A stretch of 64,000 bases of DNA from Heterocephalus glaber (taxonomy: Eukaryota; Chordata; Mammalia; Rodentia; Bathyergidae), in assembly GCF_000247695.1 (NCBI RefSeq), contig NW_004624843.1, positions 212,461 to 276,460 of the forward strand, given 5' to 3'. The notes under the pieces were generated by a model. The model saw only the letters and a list, made by a program, of their open reading frames with translations. It made no database searches and was not told the DNA's origin. This document shows positions 35,931 to 49,025 of this stretch, piece by piece; positions within the stretch are counted from its first letter, which is position 1, and every line of letters starts with the position of its first letter. The position numbers were made by a program, and so were the translations under genes.

Positions 35931-36990
35931 GTAGATGTTAGGTTTCTAATATTCTAGTGCACTATTATAGCTACTGGAAAATTATCTATAAGACTTATAA
36001 AATCAAAGTTTAGATTGTTAGATATAAAAACCAGTGAAGAAAGTAGTTTAGCCCTTTTATATACTGAAAAACTATTTTATTTTAGTATATTTTACAAGCA
36101 TGATTATATATACAAGGTTCCTATAAAATGTTTTATTTTAAAATGCATTTATTTTCTGATTATTATTTGTTTTACCTTGTAACTATTACTAAAACTACCA
36201 TTTTCTGTAGAAAGGGGATATTAAAAAGTAATCTACTTTATATAAAAACACATTAGATTGTGACTTTAACACACTATACAGACCCACCAAAACACAGACA
36301 GGCACCCACACACAAACACACACAGGCATTCCTATGACCTTCCTGCACTGTGGGCTTTTCTCGATCCTTTAATGTGTAACCAAGAGAGCAGTCTGTCATC
36401 CCACTGACCCCTGCTCATGGGACCTTTCCCAAGCATTCATTCTCTCTAATACTCTCTCATTTCCTTGGATACCATACAGTGGTAAAAGGGAAAAGAAAGA
36501 AAAATAAGTCGATGCATTCCTCACTTGTTACAGATAAGAGAAAATAGTGTATTTTCCTTAGTTCAATCTTTCTGTTTTCACCAAGGAAAAAGCATAAGAG
36601 ATCTTGAAGGAAATGCTGTCTAAAAGAATATTTGATGTGGTCTAGTCAGCCTCCCATTTAGGTTTGTTTGGCCTCTCAATAGACCAACAAATGTAGGAAG
36701 GATATAAAAATTTTATAGTTATTTCTCAAATAAAGAAACATATTTTTTTCAGAATTGCAGAATACTCTTCCTAGGGCTATTCATCTAGTTAGTAGCTGTG
36801 CAAGAATTTGCATTTTTAATGGCTTAAAACCCACTTACTTTCCACAAATTTTTGTTTCTCATAATGAATAATAATTTAAGTAAATGTCCACTGGCACTAG
36901 ACATTAAATTAAAATGACAAGAATTTATGTTTTTGCAGTGTAAACTCCTGGAAGAGGGAACTGATTTATCTGAGGTTTTCTAAAGAAAAG
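35931..36990. other. Unassigned AT-rich DNA
   Basis: A CA-rich low-complexity patch lies at about 36270-36335. Nothing else is recognised. Confidence 0.4.
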
Positions 36991-36994
36991 GAAA

Positions 36995-37430
36995 CGATTG
37001 GATACTTGCATAAGGAGATTTATTGTAAGAAATGGGCTTCTGCAGTTCTGGAAATAGGTGAGTCTTACCATTTGAAGGTGAGGTGACAGGCAGAGACTCA
37101 GGATAGGTAGTGGAGGCAATCCAGTCGAAAGGTCAGCAGCCTAGAGACCATGAGGAGCTGCAAATCCAAGGACAGGAGATAACACTCTCCCAGTTTAAAG
37201 GAACTTCCTTTCCTGTTAGGGAGGATCAACTGTGTGTTCCTCCCAGGACTCCAGTTCATCAGATGAGACCCAGCCACCTAAGGAGAACAATGTTCTGTAC
37301 TTCATCTGTCAATTTAAATTGTTAAAGTCATTCAAAGCTACCCCTCACCAGAGATGCCTGGAAGAATGTTTGACCCAATAACTGAGCACCCCATTACCAT
37401 TTCAGGAACCTCATAAGACAATGAACTTGC
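36995..37430 (-). mobile_element. MLT1-like MaLR LTR
   Basis: Read in reverse it shows the MLT1 order: a 'ttatgaggttcctgaaat'-type start, 'gggtcaaacattcttccagg', then a pyrimidine-rich middle and 'ccagaactgcagaagccca'. It is old and diverged. Confidence 0.6.
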
Positions 37431-37751
37431 TTCTGAAAACTGCCAGTATTTCTAGATTTGGTTTTGCAAACATAGAATTGTGGAAATGTACAATAAGTCA
37501 CCATTCTTATCCTTTCAAAAATACATGCACCTTTCAAGAATTGTATTTTTATGATATAACAAATCTACACTGAGCTTCACACATTGTGTTCTCTGTGCAG
37601 TGATTTCCTTGTTTCAAAAATAAGTTGTGACAAGCTTCAAAATTTTTCTTGCAATTCCTCTGAGTGACATTTAGCACCATGAAAGTTAATCAATTATTTA
37701 AATTAGGACATGTGTAGGTTTAGTATTTGATAAGACTTAGTCGTAATGCTA

Positions 37752-38027
37752 TTTGTATTACTCAGCTTCCCATGCTGGGGCAAAACACCTGACATACAGT
37801 TGACTCCAAGGTAGAAACACTATGGTGGAAGGGCATAGGAGAGGAAATCTGCCCATTCACAGCAGCCAAGAAGCAGAGACACAGAGAAAGAGCCAGAGAG
37901 GAAGGGGCTAGGGATCAGATATTGGTTTCAAGGTCATAGCCCCATGATCCACCCAGGCACATTCAGAAGTGTATTTCCTTAAATTCCTAGGAATCTCTCA
38001 AACTAATCAAGATTAACCATCACACTA
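37752..38027 (-). mobile_element. MaLR-type LTR (rodent ORR1/MT-like)
   Basis: Plus-strand landmarks are 'ttactcagcttcccatgctgg', 'gcaaaacacctgacatac', 'agaagcagagacacagagaa' and a terminal 'ttaaccatcaca'. The LTR is short and reverse oriented. Confidence 0.6.
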
Positions 38028-38569
38028 TTTCATATTATTATTTTCCATCTTGTATTTAAATTGAAATTAGGTATTCTTGGAAGATGGCGCATAGATAACC
38101 AGGAATTTATTTAAAGAATCAGTTTTCTGAGAAGGTTCTGTCTAGCAGGCTGGTCTACCTACATATATCCCTGTTTAAAGAGAAAAGACCTAAAGAAAAC
38201 AAAAGAAACTAATTGCTGAAAGTCTAACTTAAAGGAGAGAAGACAAAGAATCACCAATTGTGGTTCTTTCCAGATGGAGAGGAAATAAAAATGTTCTGGG
38301 CTGGAAGAAAAGGATGAAAATGCAGGGAAAAAAAAAGAAAAACAATAAATCACTGATATGGCTCTCTGATAAAGAGACTTATGCTTTCCACTTCCCCTAA
38401 AGTTTAAATTCCTGAGCATGTTGGTGGTGGTTATGGTCTTGGTGGTGGTGGTGCTGGAGTGTGTAATAGAATTCTAGAGATTAGGCAGTTCAAAAATTTA
38501 AAATATATTTATGCTATTTCTGTCTAAAAACCTAGAGTCTAGCACAACACAGAGTGTACCATGGATGAC
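38028..38569. other. Unassigned stretch with possible L1 5'-like start
   Basis: It contains 'cttggaagatggcgcatag' at about 38080, a motif often seen in L1 5' UTRs, but the following 450 bases show no ORF1 that I can read. A GGT-rich simple patch lies at about 38421-38453. Confidence 0.35.
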
Positions 38570-38955
38570 CCAATACAATGCACACTGAGGCCATACTCTT
38601 AACTGAAATAAATAGGACACACATGTATAAACACTGAATAGTTTCTCTGGTGTGAGAAACTGAAAGTGTAAATAAGGATCAAAATATATAATAGATAATG
38701 TGAAATAGGAAGAAAAAGTCCAAAGGGGAAGGGGAATTGGAAGGGGTCAGAGAAAGGAAAGAAGGGAAAGGAATAAATGTGAGAAAAGGAAAAAATGGAA
38801 ACAAAGTCTTTGTAAATAGGGAAGGGTGGAGGGGTTGAGGGGAGGGCAGGGAATGGGGAAAAAATAAGAACCAAGATCTACTATGTAAAGGTACAAATTC
38901 CCAATAATGAATATCAGCCTATTGTATACCTAAAATGTACCAATAAAATTAATTT
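38570..38955 (+). mobile_element. LINE-1 3' end, 5'-truncated
   Basis: It starts in the ORF2 tail ('gcacactgaggccatactct') and runs through 'gtgtgagaaactgaaagtg', two G/A-rich blocks (38723-38760 and 38816-38860) and 'ccaataaaattaattt'. It is the same family as the 23.8-29.2 kb and 0-1 kb copies. Confidence 0.9.
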
Positions 38956-40415
38956 AAAAATCTTTGAAAAAGGCTATCACAGAGGCATGAAGTTAAGGAA
39001 AAATGTCACTGTTATGGTAAGAAATATAAGAGAGAGGGAACCGTGAAGAATATGTGTAAAATAATGTAGTTGCTAGGATAGCTTCATCATGAGAAGTGGG
39101 GAGCATTCGCAGGTCCATACAAATCTTATGGAACAAGAAATAGGGCTTTATAGGTATTGCTAATGTCATAAATGCTCAATATGAAATCTAAGATTCATAA
39201 TATAAGTGTCAAATATTGAGAGTAGGTATGGAAAATATGGGTCAAGTGCAGTTAAATTAAATCATCATCTATTAGAGTGATAAGAAAATCGATATTGTGT
39301 TAAAGACTATCAATAAGCATATTACCTAAAATTATACAGAGAATCAACACAAGAGTTAAAGGCAAAGTTAAAAGAGATTTGTGGGGCATGTGTAAAAGAA
39401 GCACTGCTTTGAGAATTATCTCCAATGGGCTCCTCACTTGCTGCAAACAATAACCCTCTCTCTAACACTTTATCTCCTGGCTTTGGGCTTACCAAGAAGT
39501 GAACATATTGTGCCTCTTTAAGCAAAGAATACAAGGGACTTCTATTGCAGAGACTTACCCATAGGAAAGACTCATCAGCATGTGGAGAGGCAGGCACATT
39601 CTCGAGTATGCTCAGTCCAGGTTACGCTTCACCTGATCCAAAAAAAAAAAAAAAAAAAAGGTGAACAAGAATGCTGGTGGAGAATTTAGTATGATAATGA
39701 GAAAAATTTATTCTAGATCTCAAAAGAGTGAGTTAGAGTGACTGAGAAATTTGGGCTCATTCCTTCTAAGTTTCTTTGGAGAGACTTATCTGAAGAAACA
39801 ATTGATGGACCATTGACAATGACTCCACGGGGTAGTAGCTTTGTCCTTTGCAAACATAGGTGATTGCCCTAAAAGTACCTGGCTAGTGGACAGCAGATGG
39901 GGTTAGGAGGAAATGAAAGGGACAATGTTATACTTCAGCCCGATTCTTCTGTGCTGTTAGTGTTGTCATTAGCAAGGATTACTTCATTAAAGATTGAATG
40001 AAGGTAATAATTATATCATTAAGTAAAGTGGTTAAATCCACAGATGCCCATGTCCCTGGGTTTTCAATCTATTTAATGGCTCAGAAATTTGAGATATTTT
40101 AAAATTTGTTGTCTTAGTTTCTTCATTTCTAAATTGCATTGGAAAAATTGTTGCTTTCTCCTAGCATCATTGAAATCATTTAATCTGTGGGTTTAATCTC
40201 TGTACAACATTTACTTAAAACATTTAATCTGTGACACACGGTGAGTACTATATAGGTGAATATTAGGTTTCACTGCCTGCTGTTTATGATCCTTGGCATA
40301 TTTATGTTTATCTATACTGTATATGATGACTCCTAAGTCTACATAATGAGATTATAGTGATGATCAAATTTGTGTATCAGTTCAAACCACTGAGTTCCCA
40401 GATTAAACATTATTT
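38956..40415. other. Unassigned non-coding DNA
   Basis: No gene is visible. A 20-base A run at 39640-39659 follows about 300 bases without a recognised repeat. It may mark the tail of an unidentified retroposon. Confidence 0.4.
39640..39659. repeat. Poly(A) run
   Basis: 20 A with no identifiable SINE body upstream and no clear direct repeats. Confidence 0.9.
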
Positions 40416-40417
40416 GA

Positions 40418-40803
40418 GTGTGTCAGTCAAGGTGTTTCCTCAGGAGATCAGTGTTTTAGTTGGTTGATTGAGTAAAGTAGATCACCTGCCCCAAATTGGT
40501 TGGGACCTTCTAATCCTTTGAGGCCCTGAAAAGAACAAAATGTGGAGGAAGAAAAAATTCTCTCCCCTTTTATTCACTCTCATACCACCTAAACCAGGTA
40601 TCTCATCTCATTTTTTTCTGCCTAGGGACTGGGCATTGTATAATTGACTCTTTGGTTCTCAAGCCTTTGGACTTTTATTGAATTATTCTACCAGCTTTCT
40701 TGTTTCTCTGACTTGATTTTAGAAAACAGGACTTTTCAGCCTTTATATCCATGTGAATCTCCTACTGCTGTGCTCCTCTGGAGAAACCTATTGATTAATA
40801 CAG
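40418..40803 (+). mobile_element. MLT1-like MaLR LTR
   Basis: The MLT1 order is clear: 'gttggttgattgagtaaagt' and 'ttggttctcaagcctttgga', then 'ctaccagctttcttg' and 'aggacttttcagcct', and an end 'tctggagaaacctattgatt-aatacag'. It is an ancient LTR in the plus orientation. Confidence 0.75.
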
Positions 40804-40929
40804 TTAAATTTAGGCTTTTGATCAACATGCTGACAGGCATAAATCATTTCCGAATGGGTTACTTCCTCTTTCTCCCACAACTTCAGGGCCTGGTTGAAGA
40901 CTCGTTGCCCACATAATTCATTGTAGCAG

Positions 40930-41262
40930 TCTCCTTCCAGGACTTCTTTCTCTCTTGTGGCTTTCTGCCCTCTATCTCATCACACTTCCTCCAAAAGACC
41001 TGCCTAATCACAACACCCCTCTTCCTCCCTACAAAAGTCTTCAATGAGTCTCAATTTCAGGTTCTACTTGACCAAAAAACTAATTTATTATACCTTGCCC
41101 TACCTCTATTAGCATCTTGCTAACAAGCCATGCTAAACTATTATACTTAATCTACTGAGATGATATAATCATTCCTTTCTTTAGAGATTGGACCAGTGCA
41201 AACTGCAGGACTTCAGTACATGTTTATAAAATGAATGAATGAATGAATAAGTGAATCAATGT
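40930..41262 (+). mobile_element. L2 3'-end-like fragment
   Basis: A pyrimidine-rich block near 40950-41030 is followed by a diverged body and ends in (GAAT)n at 41231-41254, a common L2 tail. Confidence 0.45.
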
Positions 41263-41779
41263 GGTTACAGAACCATAACAATTCTGTTGTTTGCTCAGTA
41301 AAAAGAAATAGATAACTACTCCTGAAGAAAAAAGAAAAGAAAAATACTATCTTCAGTGATAAATTAATCCAGTATGTTTAGAAAACAAAAACAATCTTTT
41401 CTTGCATATTTAGCTCTGATTGGAATACAATACACAGAGTTGATCCTAAATACATATTTGTGGAATGAGTTAACACAGGAATGGCTAAATGGTTGAATGA
41501 ATTAATATGTATTCATTCTGAGCCCAAGAAATCTTATTAAGCACAGTTAATTGAATTTAACTGCCAGCTATACCTGAGTGTTTTTCATTTTAGAATCAAA
41601 AATATTAATCCCTAGTAGAGTTTAATGTCTAGATATTCTTAAAATAGGTGATATTTAAATGCAAAATTGGAGCCAAAATGTATATATTCAGTGCTTTATC
41701 CATGATAATTTACTATGCAACAGCATTTGCTCTGTTAAAAGAATTCATCCCCGTGCATTGATCCTCTTTTTAGCCCTCA

Positions 41780-42086
41780 TTTTTTTTTTTTTTTTTTTTT
41801 TGCTAAGGCAATGATGCAGAGGATCTCAGTTCACTGGGATCAGTAAAGAGCCTCAGTCGCATCCTATAGGAGCACAGGTACTGTCAGGGTGAATCTTTCC
41901 AAAACAGAGTGGAGCAGAGCCCAAGCAGCTTAAAGTCTAAGTGTGGTTAATATGAGATGGTGAGCGGTAATGGCTGGACTCCAACAACAGTTGGAGGACA
42001 AGGAAAAAAGCTCAGTGGGAATGCCTCGCTGTATACAAGAGGCAAATGAGGAAACACCTCAATAAACTGAGCTACAATTCCGGGCC
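41780..42086 (-). mobile_element. Candidate novel composite SINE: ID-like head, unique body, A-tail
   Basis: On the minus strand it begins ggcccggaattgtagctcag, close to the ID head, including an A-box. It then has about 265 bases that I cannot match to B1, ID, MIR or any family I know. It ends in a 22-base A tail (41780-41801 on the plus strand). Head, body and tail in one direction look like a pol III retroposon. The usual B-box is not obvious and I see no exact target-site duplication, so an old ID remnant beside an unrelated A-tailed insert remains possible. Confidence 0.4.
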
Positions 42087-42664
42087 AACCTTATGGACTG
42101 GATCAAATGGTATACTTCAGCATAACCAAAGCTTCATAGATATGAATTAGCTTCTAGCCCCAGGGTGTCTTTTATTATCCTCTTGCCCTTTCAATGTTAA
42201 ACATTTGTAGTAATTCACCAAAGACTGGAAGGGTACATTTGCTTATCCCTGCTTACAGTTGGAGGTGTTGAGTCCTCTGAATAAAGTTGACATAGTAAAA
42301 AACAGCTTGGACTTTAGGTAAGCAAATGAGTTCATTCATTTCAATTATAAGAGTTTATTCTCCCATTTAGCTATAAAAAGGTACTATAAAGATTTAATTG
42401 TATAGAGTCAGAAAATTGACAAACCTTATATTTATTTCCCGTATCACTTCTTGGATTTTATAGCATAGGCTCCAGCTAAAATTTGGAAGTCAAATAAACA
42501 AGTCCACTGCTAAAAAAAAGAGTAGTCAATTCAGTAATAACCAGTAGACGCAATGAATGAGTGGATGAAATGGTGACATTAAAAATGAATTTTAAATTTT
42601 ACTGCTTGTTCCAGGGGGAGATGACAGCTAATATTCTAGGCCTATGCGTGGCTTAGACCAACAG

Positions 42665-43002
42665 TTCATGTACATAATTGATTCTCCATACATGAGTTCT
42701 ATATCCGTGGATTCAGCTAACCACAGATGAAAAATATTCAGAAAGAATTCATGTGTCTGTGCAGAACATAAACAGATATTTTTCTTATCATTACTCCCTA
42801 AACAATACAGTATGACAATTATTTACATAGCATGTATTTTGTATTAGGCATCATTTATAATCTAGAGATCATATAAAGTATATGGAGTAATATGTGTAGG
42901 CTACTTACAAATGTTACTCTCTTATATACGAGACAAGAGCATCTGTAGATTTTGGTATCCATGGGAGTCCTGCCACCATGGATACTGACGGATGACTCGA
43001 AA
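42665..43002. mobile_element. MER2-like Tigger DNA transposon
   Basis: The left part reads 'tatatccgtggattcagcta-accacagatg-aaaaatattc', and the right part 'gattttggtatccatgggag' then 'ccatggatactgacggatga'. The middle has 'atttacatagcatgtatttt' and 'ataatctagagatcatataa'. This is the familiar order of MER2-type Tigger elements. It is nearly complete and diverged. Confidence 0.75.
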
Positions 43003-43189
43003 GCAGTCTTAGAAGTTGGTTTAGACCATACCAATTCTGCCTAGGGCTCCAATATCAAATTAGCCTAAGATTGTATAGGTCTTTCCGGGTTTCTTAATTT
43101 TGGGATACATTTTGAATTTACCCTTAAAAGTTAAATAGTCTATGCTTTACATTCATTGCTACAATCACATTACAATGTATTTTCTTTTG

Positions 43190-43310
43190 AGATCTCTAGG
43201 TTTTTAGGAAGGAGACATATTTGTTCTGTTCACTATAATCTAGCAGCATATAGCAAGGTGCCTGCAATAGCCGTCATGCAATTAATGCCTGTTGAGAAAG
43301 ATTGTGTAAA
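43190..43310 (+). mobile_element. L2 3'-end-like fragment
   Basis: It shows 'atttgttctgttcactataa', then 'gcaaggtgcctgcaatag' and 'aattaatgcctgttgag', a diverged version of the conserved L2 3' end. Confidence 0.5.
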
Positions 43311-43559
43311 TCTAAAGGTTTAATAGTTGACCAAAAAGTTATTAGGGGATAGAATAAATATTAATATTAATGAATGTTGATGAGTGTCAAAAAGATTTTG
43401 GCTAAACTCAAGAAAAAATGAACTAAAAATTTCCAAAATGAAGTAATATTCTTTGTGAATTATTTAGCCTTCTTTTCCTCTAGCTAAAGCTCTATATTGA
43501 GATGCCAGTTGAATTTAGGGAGACTGTATTTTTCAATGCATAGAAAGTCTGTTGTGATA

Positions 43560-43705
43560 TGCCTTTTGTGGTCCTTACCTGATGATTTCTTAAAATGTTG
43601 TCATTTTAATCCCAGCATCACATTCTCTAGATCCACCCACCTGTGAAAAGCTCCACCTATGACCACATAAGACTTTGGGGGAACAACTAAATACAAGCCA
43701 TAACA
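43560..43705 (-). mobile_element. MaLR-type LTR fragment
   Basis: The plus strand has 'agcatcacattctctagatc', 'aagctccacctatgaccaca' and 'tacaagccataaca'. It is the same LTR type as the start of the 62.3 kb element (compare 62620-62711). Confidence 0.65.
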
Positions 43706-44010
43706 AATGGCAATGTGACTTTTACTGTAATACTGTTAGTGTTTTAAAGTATTTAAATGTTCACTGTACGCTTCATATTACTCTGTGACCTTCATTTTTT
43801 TCTCTCTGAGCTTCCATTGGAAGCAGGAACCCTTTCTGTCATGATCACTACTGCATTCCCAACTCCTAGGAAGCAATGTGACAAGTAGAGAGAGGGGCTT
43901 GAGAAAACTGAGTCATGAATAAATTGTAATGAAGATTTCCAGAAAAACCCTCTAAATTGGTGTTTGAGAATCACTGTGGAGTGGGTGATCAATTTTGACA
44001 TTTCCTTTTG

Positions 44011-44060
44011 TCCTAGTACCACCAACAAATGTAACTCCTAGGACCACTAACAAACGTTAC
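44011..44060. repeat. 25-bp tandem duplication
   Basis: tcctagtaccaccaacaaat(gtaac) is followed directly by a second 25-bp unit with four differences. Confidence 0.85.
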
Positions 44061-47000
44061 TCAAGGGATTCTCCATTTGACTTGTCTTTCAATATTTTAA
44101 AGTAGGTATTTCTTACTTTAAAATATACGAATTATGTGAGGGAGATAACATAGGTATCTGGCTCTAATCCAGAAAAGCCATATTCCACAATGAGACAGTT
44201 GAATATGTATCAAAGAAACAAATTAAACCATGTTATTATAATGGGTTATGTTCATGAAATAATATAAGAAATACAACCCACTGTATTTTTGTCCTTTTAA
44301 ATATAATTAAATATGGTGAATATTTAGTAATTGAGCATAAAATCAGAAGATAAGGAAAAACAATCTTCAGTGTCAAGATTAACTTTTAAGAAAGTTCAAA
44401 GATACTTTCTTCCTGACAGAGAATGAAATGAAAATCACTAGGTCTATAAACTAAAAGCTTAATTTATCACAAAACAACTTGGTTGTTTATAGGTTGTCAG
44501 AACAAAGACACTCCCTATTGATGCTGTGTGCACATATTTCCTTGAAGTTTCTGATACACATTTCATCATTTCCTTTACACTGGATTCTTAGAAGATCAAA
44601 AGATTTAAATCATACTCCAGAAACAAGATGAGGCAGGTGTGCCAAACATCTAGTTTCGGGTGTGTATTTGGCAGAATTCCAAGTGGAGCATGCATATCTC
44701 AAGATGCCCTGGCCTTAGGGACAAGATTACTGTCCTTGAAAGTGGATCCTTGCCAGGCCTTACGTTATCATCAGTGTATCTGCAATGTGGTAGGAATTTA
44801 GGAGTGATGGGAAAATATTCTTTGACTTTAGACTGTCATGTACACTTCATTTATAAAGAAAAGAAATGCTCATTAATTTATGCCATGGGGGAAAACAGCA
44901 GAAGAGTGCTTATAGCTCTAATATTTATTCAATATACATTTATTATCTGCTCCACCTTGGTGTAGGTATCTAAAAGACTAATAGGGTATAGTTTTTCTAA
45001 AAACTAACAACTTGAATAATATAAATTCTTGGATAGTATAAATTCTTACCAGCTTGCAAATATAATATATTGTGGCATGAGTATATGTTGCATTATGTGT
45101 ATATATTGGGGCATAATGGACAACACCAGATTAAACTTGAGAAAAAACAAGATATAAATAAATATTCCCTTAGAACATCAGAGGAGTCCCATGAGATGAG
45201 GAGGGTTTAACAGTATAACACAGAATGCAAGGAATTTTATACAAAGGAGTGCATTTTATGCAAAGCAAGACACAGATAAAGGCGTAGTGTTTGAATACTG
45301 GAGCTCAGGCAGTGTGGAATCTTATGAATTATCCAAAAATGAGTCTTTAGATGAAGACATAGACCATGATAGCAAAAGGTCACTGGGGAGCTTGAATATT
45401 TTCAAGAAAATGATCTATGTCTTTCATACCAGGAATTTACGATTGTACACCTCAAGCCTGCCCCCCATCCTGCAAAAGGACACTGCATATATTCTTCACG
45501 TGTTAAGAACCAAAGGATGCAGAAAATAGGTGTTTAGTTTACATGCAGCTTGGACAGAGTTTGCTGTGAGCAGAGACGTGGGAATAACTCATGGATCCTC
45601 CTAGCTTTCTTCATCCTCTGCTCAAGTGCTGAGGCAGGCTCGAATTCTACTTCCTCCAGTCCTGCCCTGGATAGGGCTTCCCTGCTCTCTGGGGTCCACT
45701 TACCACCATGTCCCCTACCCGAGATGTTCTGCATCAAGCATCCTTGAGTGGCTGCAGAGAGAGGAGCTGATAAAGAAATACGAGTTTCCAGGACATCTTT
45801 AGTATTCAGTGTCTTTTTTCAGTGACTGAGTATAGGAAAGTGTCTGAAATATTTTCCATAAAAGAATCATTCTGCATCTCTGCTCTTGGAAGTGACATGA
45901 AATAGTCCCTGTGAGACATGAGCCCTGCTGTGGTTATACTAGAAAAAGAAATGGGTGTGTACTTTGCTCTCAGAGGATTTAGATAAATATGGGATAAACA
46001 AGCCTCCCAAGACATGTTCCATACAGGGAAGGGTTTAACCAGAAGAACGATATGGAGTTATATGTTATTTTTATTCATTGATAGGTGTTTGGCAGCACAT
46101 TGCAGCTGGATTGAGTGGACAATCCCAGAGTTGGTGAAAGCTGATGTAGCAATTTCAATCATGACAGGGGAGCTTCCTATGGGAAAAGGTTACACTGTCA
46201 GAATATCTATAGAAAGAGAAGGGCTTTAGAGAGTATACTCAGCTGACTGATTATTTTCATTAAACAACTATGTTCAATTGTGATGAGGTCTCACTGACTT
46301 CTGGTCATGCACATGGTTAGAAAGATCTTCAGGAAGCCACAGTAGGGCTGTGGATGTACACAGTCCTGAGTGTAAGGAAAGGAAGCTTTAGCTTAAATTT
46401 ACCAGGTAAAATAACTAATGTTCTGGTGAGATCATGTATGCAGGGTGATTGGGGATCTTAGGGGAAAAGGCAAATTGCAGGCCTGATTTTTGACATAAAG
46501 ATTAAAAGGGGGCTACATATCAGAAAAGAAGGGGGACACTTGGCAAAAGAAGGCTTTAATATCAACAAGTTATTGACATCATTCTCTGCTCAGTGTAGTT
46601 CTGGGATCATTCTGGACTCCATTGGAAAGTACTGCATAAGATTTGGGTTCTTAACTCTGGGTATTGATACAAGATATTGATTGAAATGAATTTTTCTGAA
46701 TTAAAACTATTGAAATAATGGTTTATGATATGTCCATAAGAATGGAGGTTTATCTGGAATATATTACATATAGTAAATATATAAATAGTACATATATATC
46801 ATGTATATATTATGTATATGTCAATTTCTTGGCTGGCTTATGAATTATTTTGAGATAAAGCTTACCTATGATATTCTCCTAGTTATAGTTTTGATTCCCC
46901 TCCAATGCTGATAAAGTAACATCTTGGATCTCAAAGTTCTAACCTGTACAACAGAAATATAATAATCTTAATCTGCTAATGAGAAGATAAAATAACCATA

Positions 47001-48280
47001 AACTATAAGCATTATCTCTGAGAGTGACTTGCAAATCCACACTGACTTAATTTACATTCCTTGGCATAATTCTCTCTTTCTTGACTCACACTGGGAATGC
47101 ATTTTCTCATTTTGAACAGGCAAAGTTCTTCCAGTCAGGTCCTGCAGCACTCCAAATGAAACTGTACTTAAGATGCAATAAAACCTAAGCCAATGCCATT
47201 AGACACAGCTATATCCTTGATTTATGTTAGGTGTAGTCTAAAATAATCAAAATCCCTTAATTTTCACTGTAGTTAGTCACCTGGTTGCTTGAGAGTGCCA
47301 GTAATACCTCAGTATCTGGAACATTTTAGTAGAGTGCAGGAAAATGCCTGGGATATTCTGAGTATGATATAAAGTTATTGACGTGATTCCAGAATTAGCT
47401 CCCTAATTATGGAGGGATAGGTTTCATATTGCTCAATAAAATGATGTTGCAGGTAAAATATAGAGAGTGATTAATCAGTTCTTTACTTCAAGTTCAGGCA
47501 ATACATTTCAACTCAACAAAGCTGCTTACTTTACTCTAATTTTTCCTGAGTTCTGTTTCAAAGCTGAGATCTGAGCACTTGACTGCAAGGAGACCAGTTA
47601 TAGCTATGCTGTGGTTCAGGTGAAAATCTCTTCACACTTCCCCCACATTTCCCTTCAGTCTTTCTCCTTTGTGAGGTCCTGTCTTTTTCCATCCGATAGC
47701 TCATATACTGCCAAGTACTTTCCTAGTCCAATCTAGAGTTACTGCTTTATAGAAGGACAAGGTGCTTTGGATCTTGATACGGGAAAACAAGAGGCAAAAA
47801 CTTCACTGTGGTCTCACAGCCTGATTTTGATACAAAATGTGTAAATGACACGGAGTCATTCATATAGTGAGCATTAAGCCCTCTGCATGTGCCTCCTGTC
47901 CTTTGTTATGTTAGAAGAATGTAACTCCTTCCTTTCCATCCTTGTACTGCATCATAGAAAATTATGAAAAATGATGAAATGATGAAAAATTACCTTAGCC
48001 AGGGTAGGTGGAGGATCAATGTTAAGTGTAGATAGATATAAAATCCACTTACTATATTCTGGAACAATTACTTCTTCCCTAGTTCTTGAGGTTTCCTCTC
48101 CTTGGTGGCAGATGAAGCTCTTTAGGAATATTTACTCAAGATATATCATGCAAAGATTGTAATTTTTTATTACAGACGAAGGCAAGGGGTATATTTTCTT
48201 CCCCTTTATTAAAAATAATTTTGTTCCTTTATGAAAAAAATATATATTCCTATATGAAAATCCACACATGCTAATGTGAG
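44061..48280. other. Unassigned non-coding DNA
   Basis: No exon or firm repeat is seen over about 4 kb. A weak L2/MIR-like block lies near 44925-44960. An AT-rich patch lies at 46760-46820. A GC-richer, frame-containing patch at 45540-45760 has no recognised protein. Confidence 0.4.
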
Positions 48281-48332
48281 TATGTCTGTCTGTCTCATCT
48301 ATCTATCTATTTATCTATGATCTATCTATCTA
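48281..48332. repeat. (ATCT)n microsatellite, interrupted
   Basis: Tetranucleotide ATCT/TATC units, preceded by a short (GTCT)n run. Confidence 0.95.
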
Positions 48333-48814
48333 GTAGAAGCTTGGGTTTTGAGAAAATCAGCATCTGTATTTATGCAACGGTATCAAGGACAGTTGGTGGA
48401 AACTGATCCTTATTACAGAGAGAAAAGTGAGCCAGAGAAGAATTTTTGGGAGACAGGAGGAAACCCAGGCCATAGCAGGATATCAGAGATTGAAGAAGAA
48501 GAAAACTCATGGGAAATTTTAGTGATGGAGCTGAATAGTACATTTAATGAATTTTAATATCAGGTATTTATTACTAATTTGCTTCCTGTATTATACTGAG
48601 GCATAGTAACAACGCTCCTGAAGCCCCAACTTTAGTAAGAAGTCACACTCACAATTGCAACATGATGAGAACACCCTGAAGCCCAACATCCGGGAAGCCC
48701 AGACTGACAGTGGTAAATGAGAGCAGGTGCCCACTCAGGGAGACATGGGCTGAGTTGAGGCTGGGTACCATCTCACACACGGAGAGTCACCCATCTGGCA
48801 AACCCAGTCCAGTG

Positions 48815-49025
48815 AGCCCAGTTTTTCTCCGTTGGGACTCATTTTAGCTCCCATGGAATATTTGGCAGTGTTTCGAGACATTTTTGGTGGTCACAATGGG
48901 GAGCAGAGTGTATTGGATCTAGTGAGTACAGAGCTTCTGCTAGACACCTTACAATGTATAGGATAGTTCCGACACCAAAGAATTCTCTGACACCAATGTC
49001 AGTAGTGCTGAGGTTAAGAAATTTT
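48815..49025 (-). mobile_element. MER20 (hAT-Charlie)
   Basis: The reverse complement reads 'taacctcagcactactgaca', 'agaattctttggtgtcgg', 'atacattgtaaggtgtctag', then 'ccattgtgaccaccaaaaat' and 'gtctcgaaacactgccaaat'. This is the full MER20 order with modest divergence. Confidence 0.85.
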
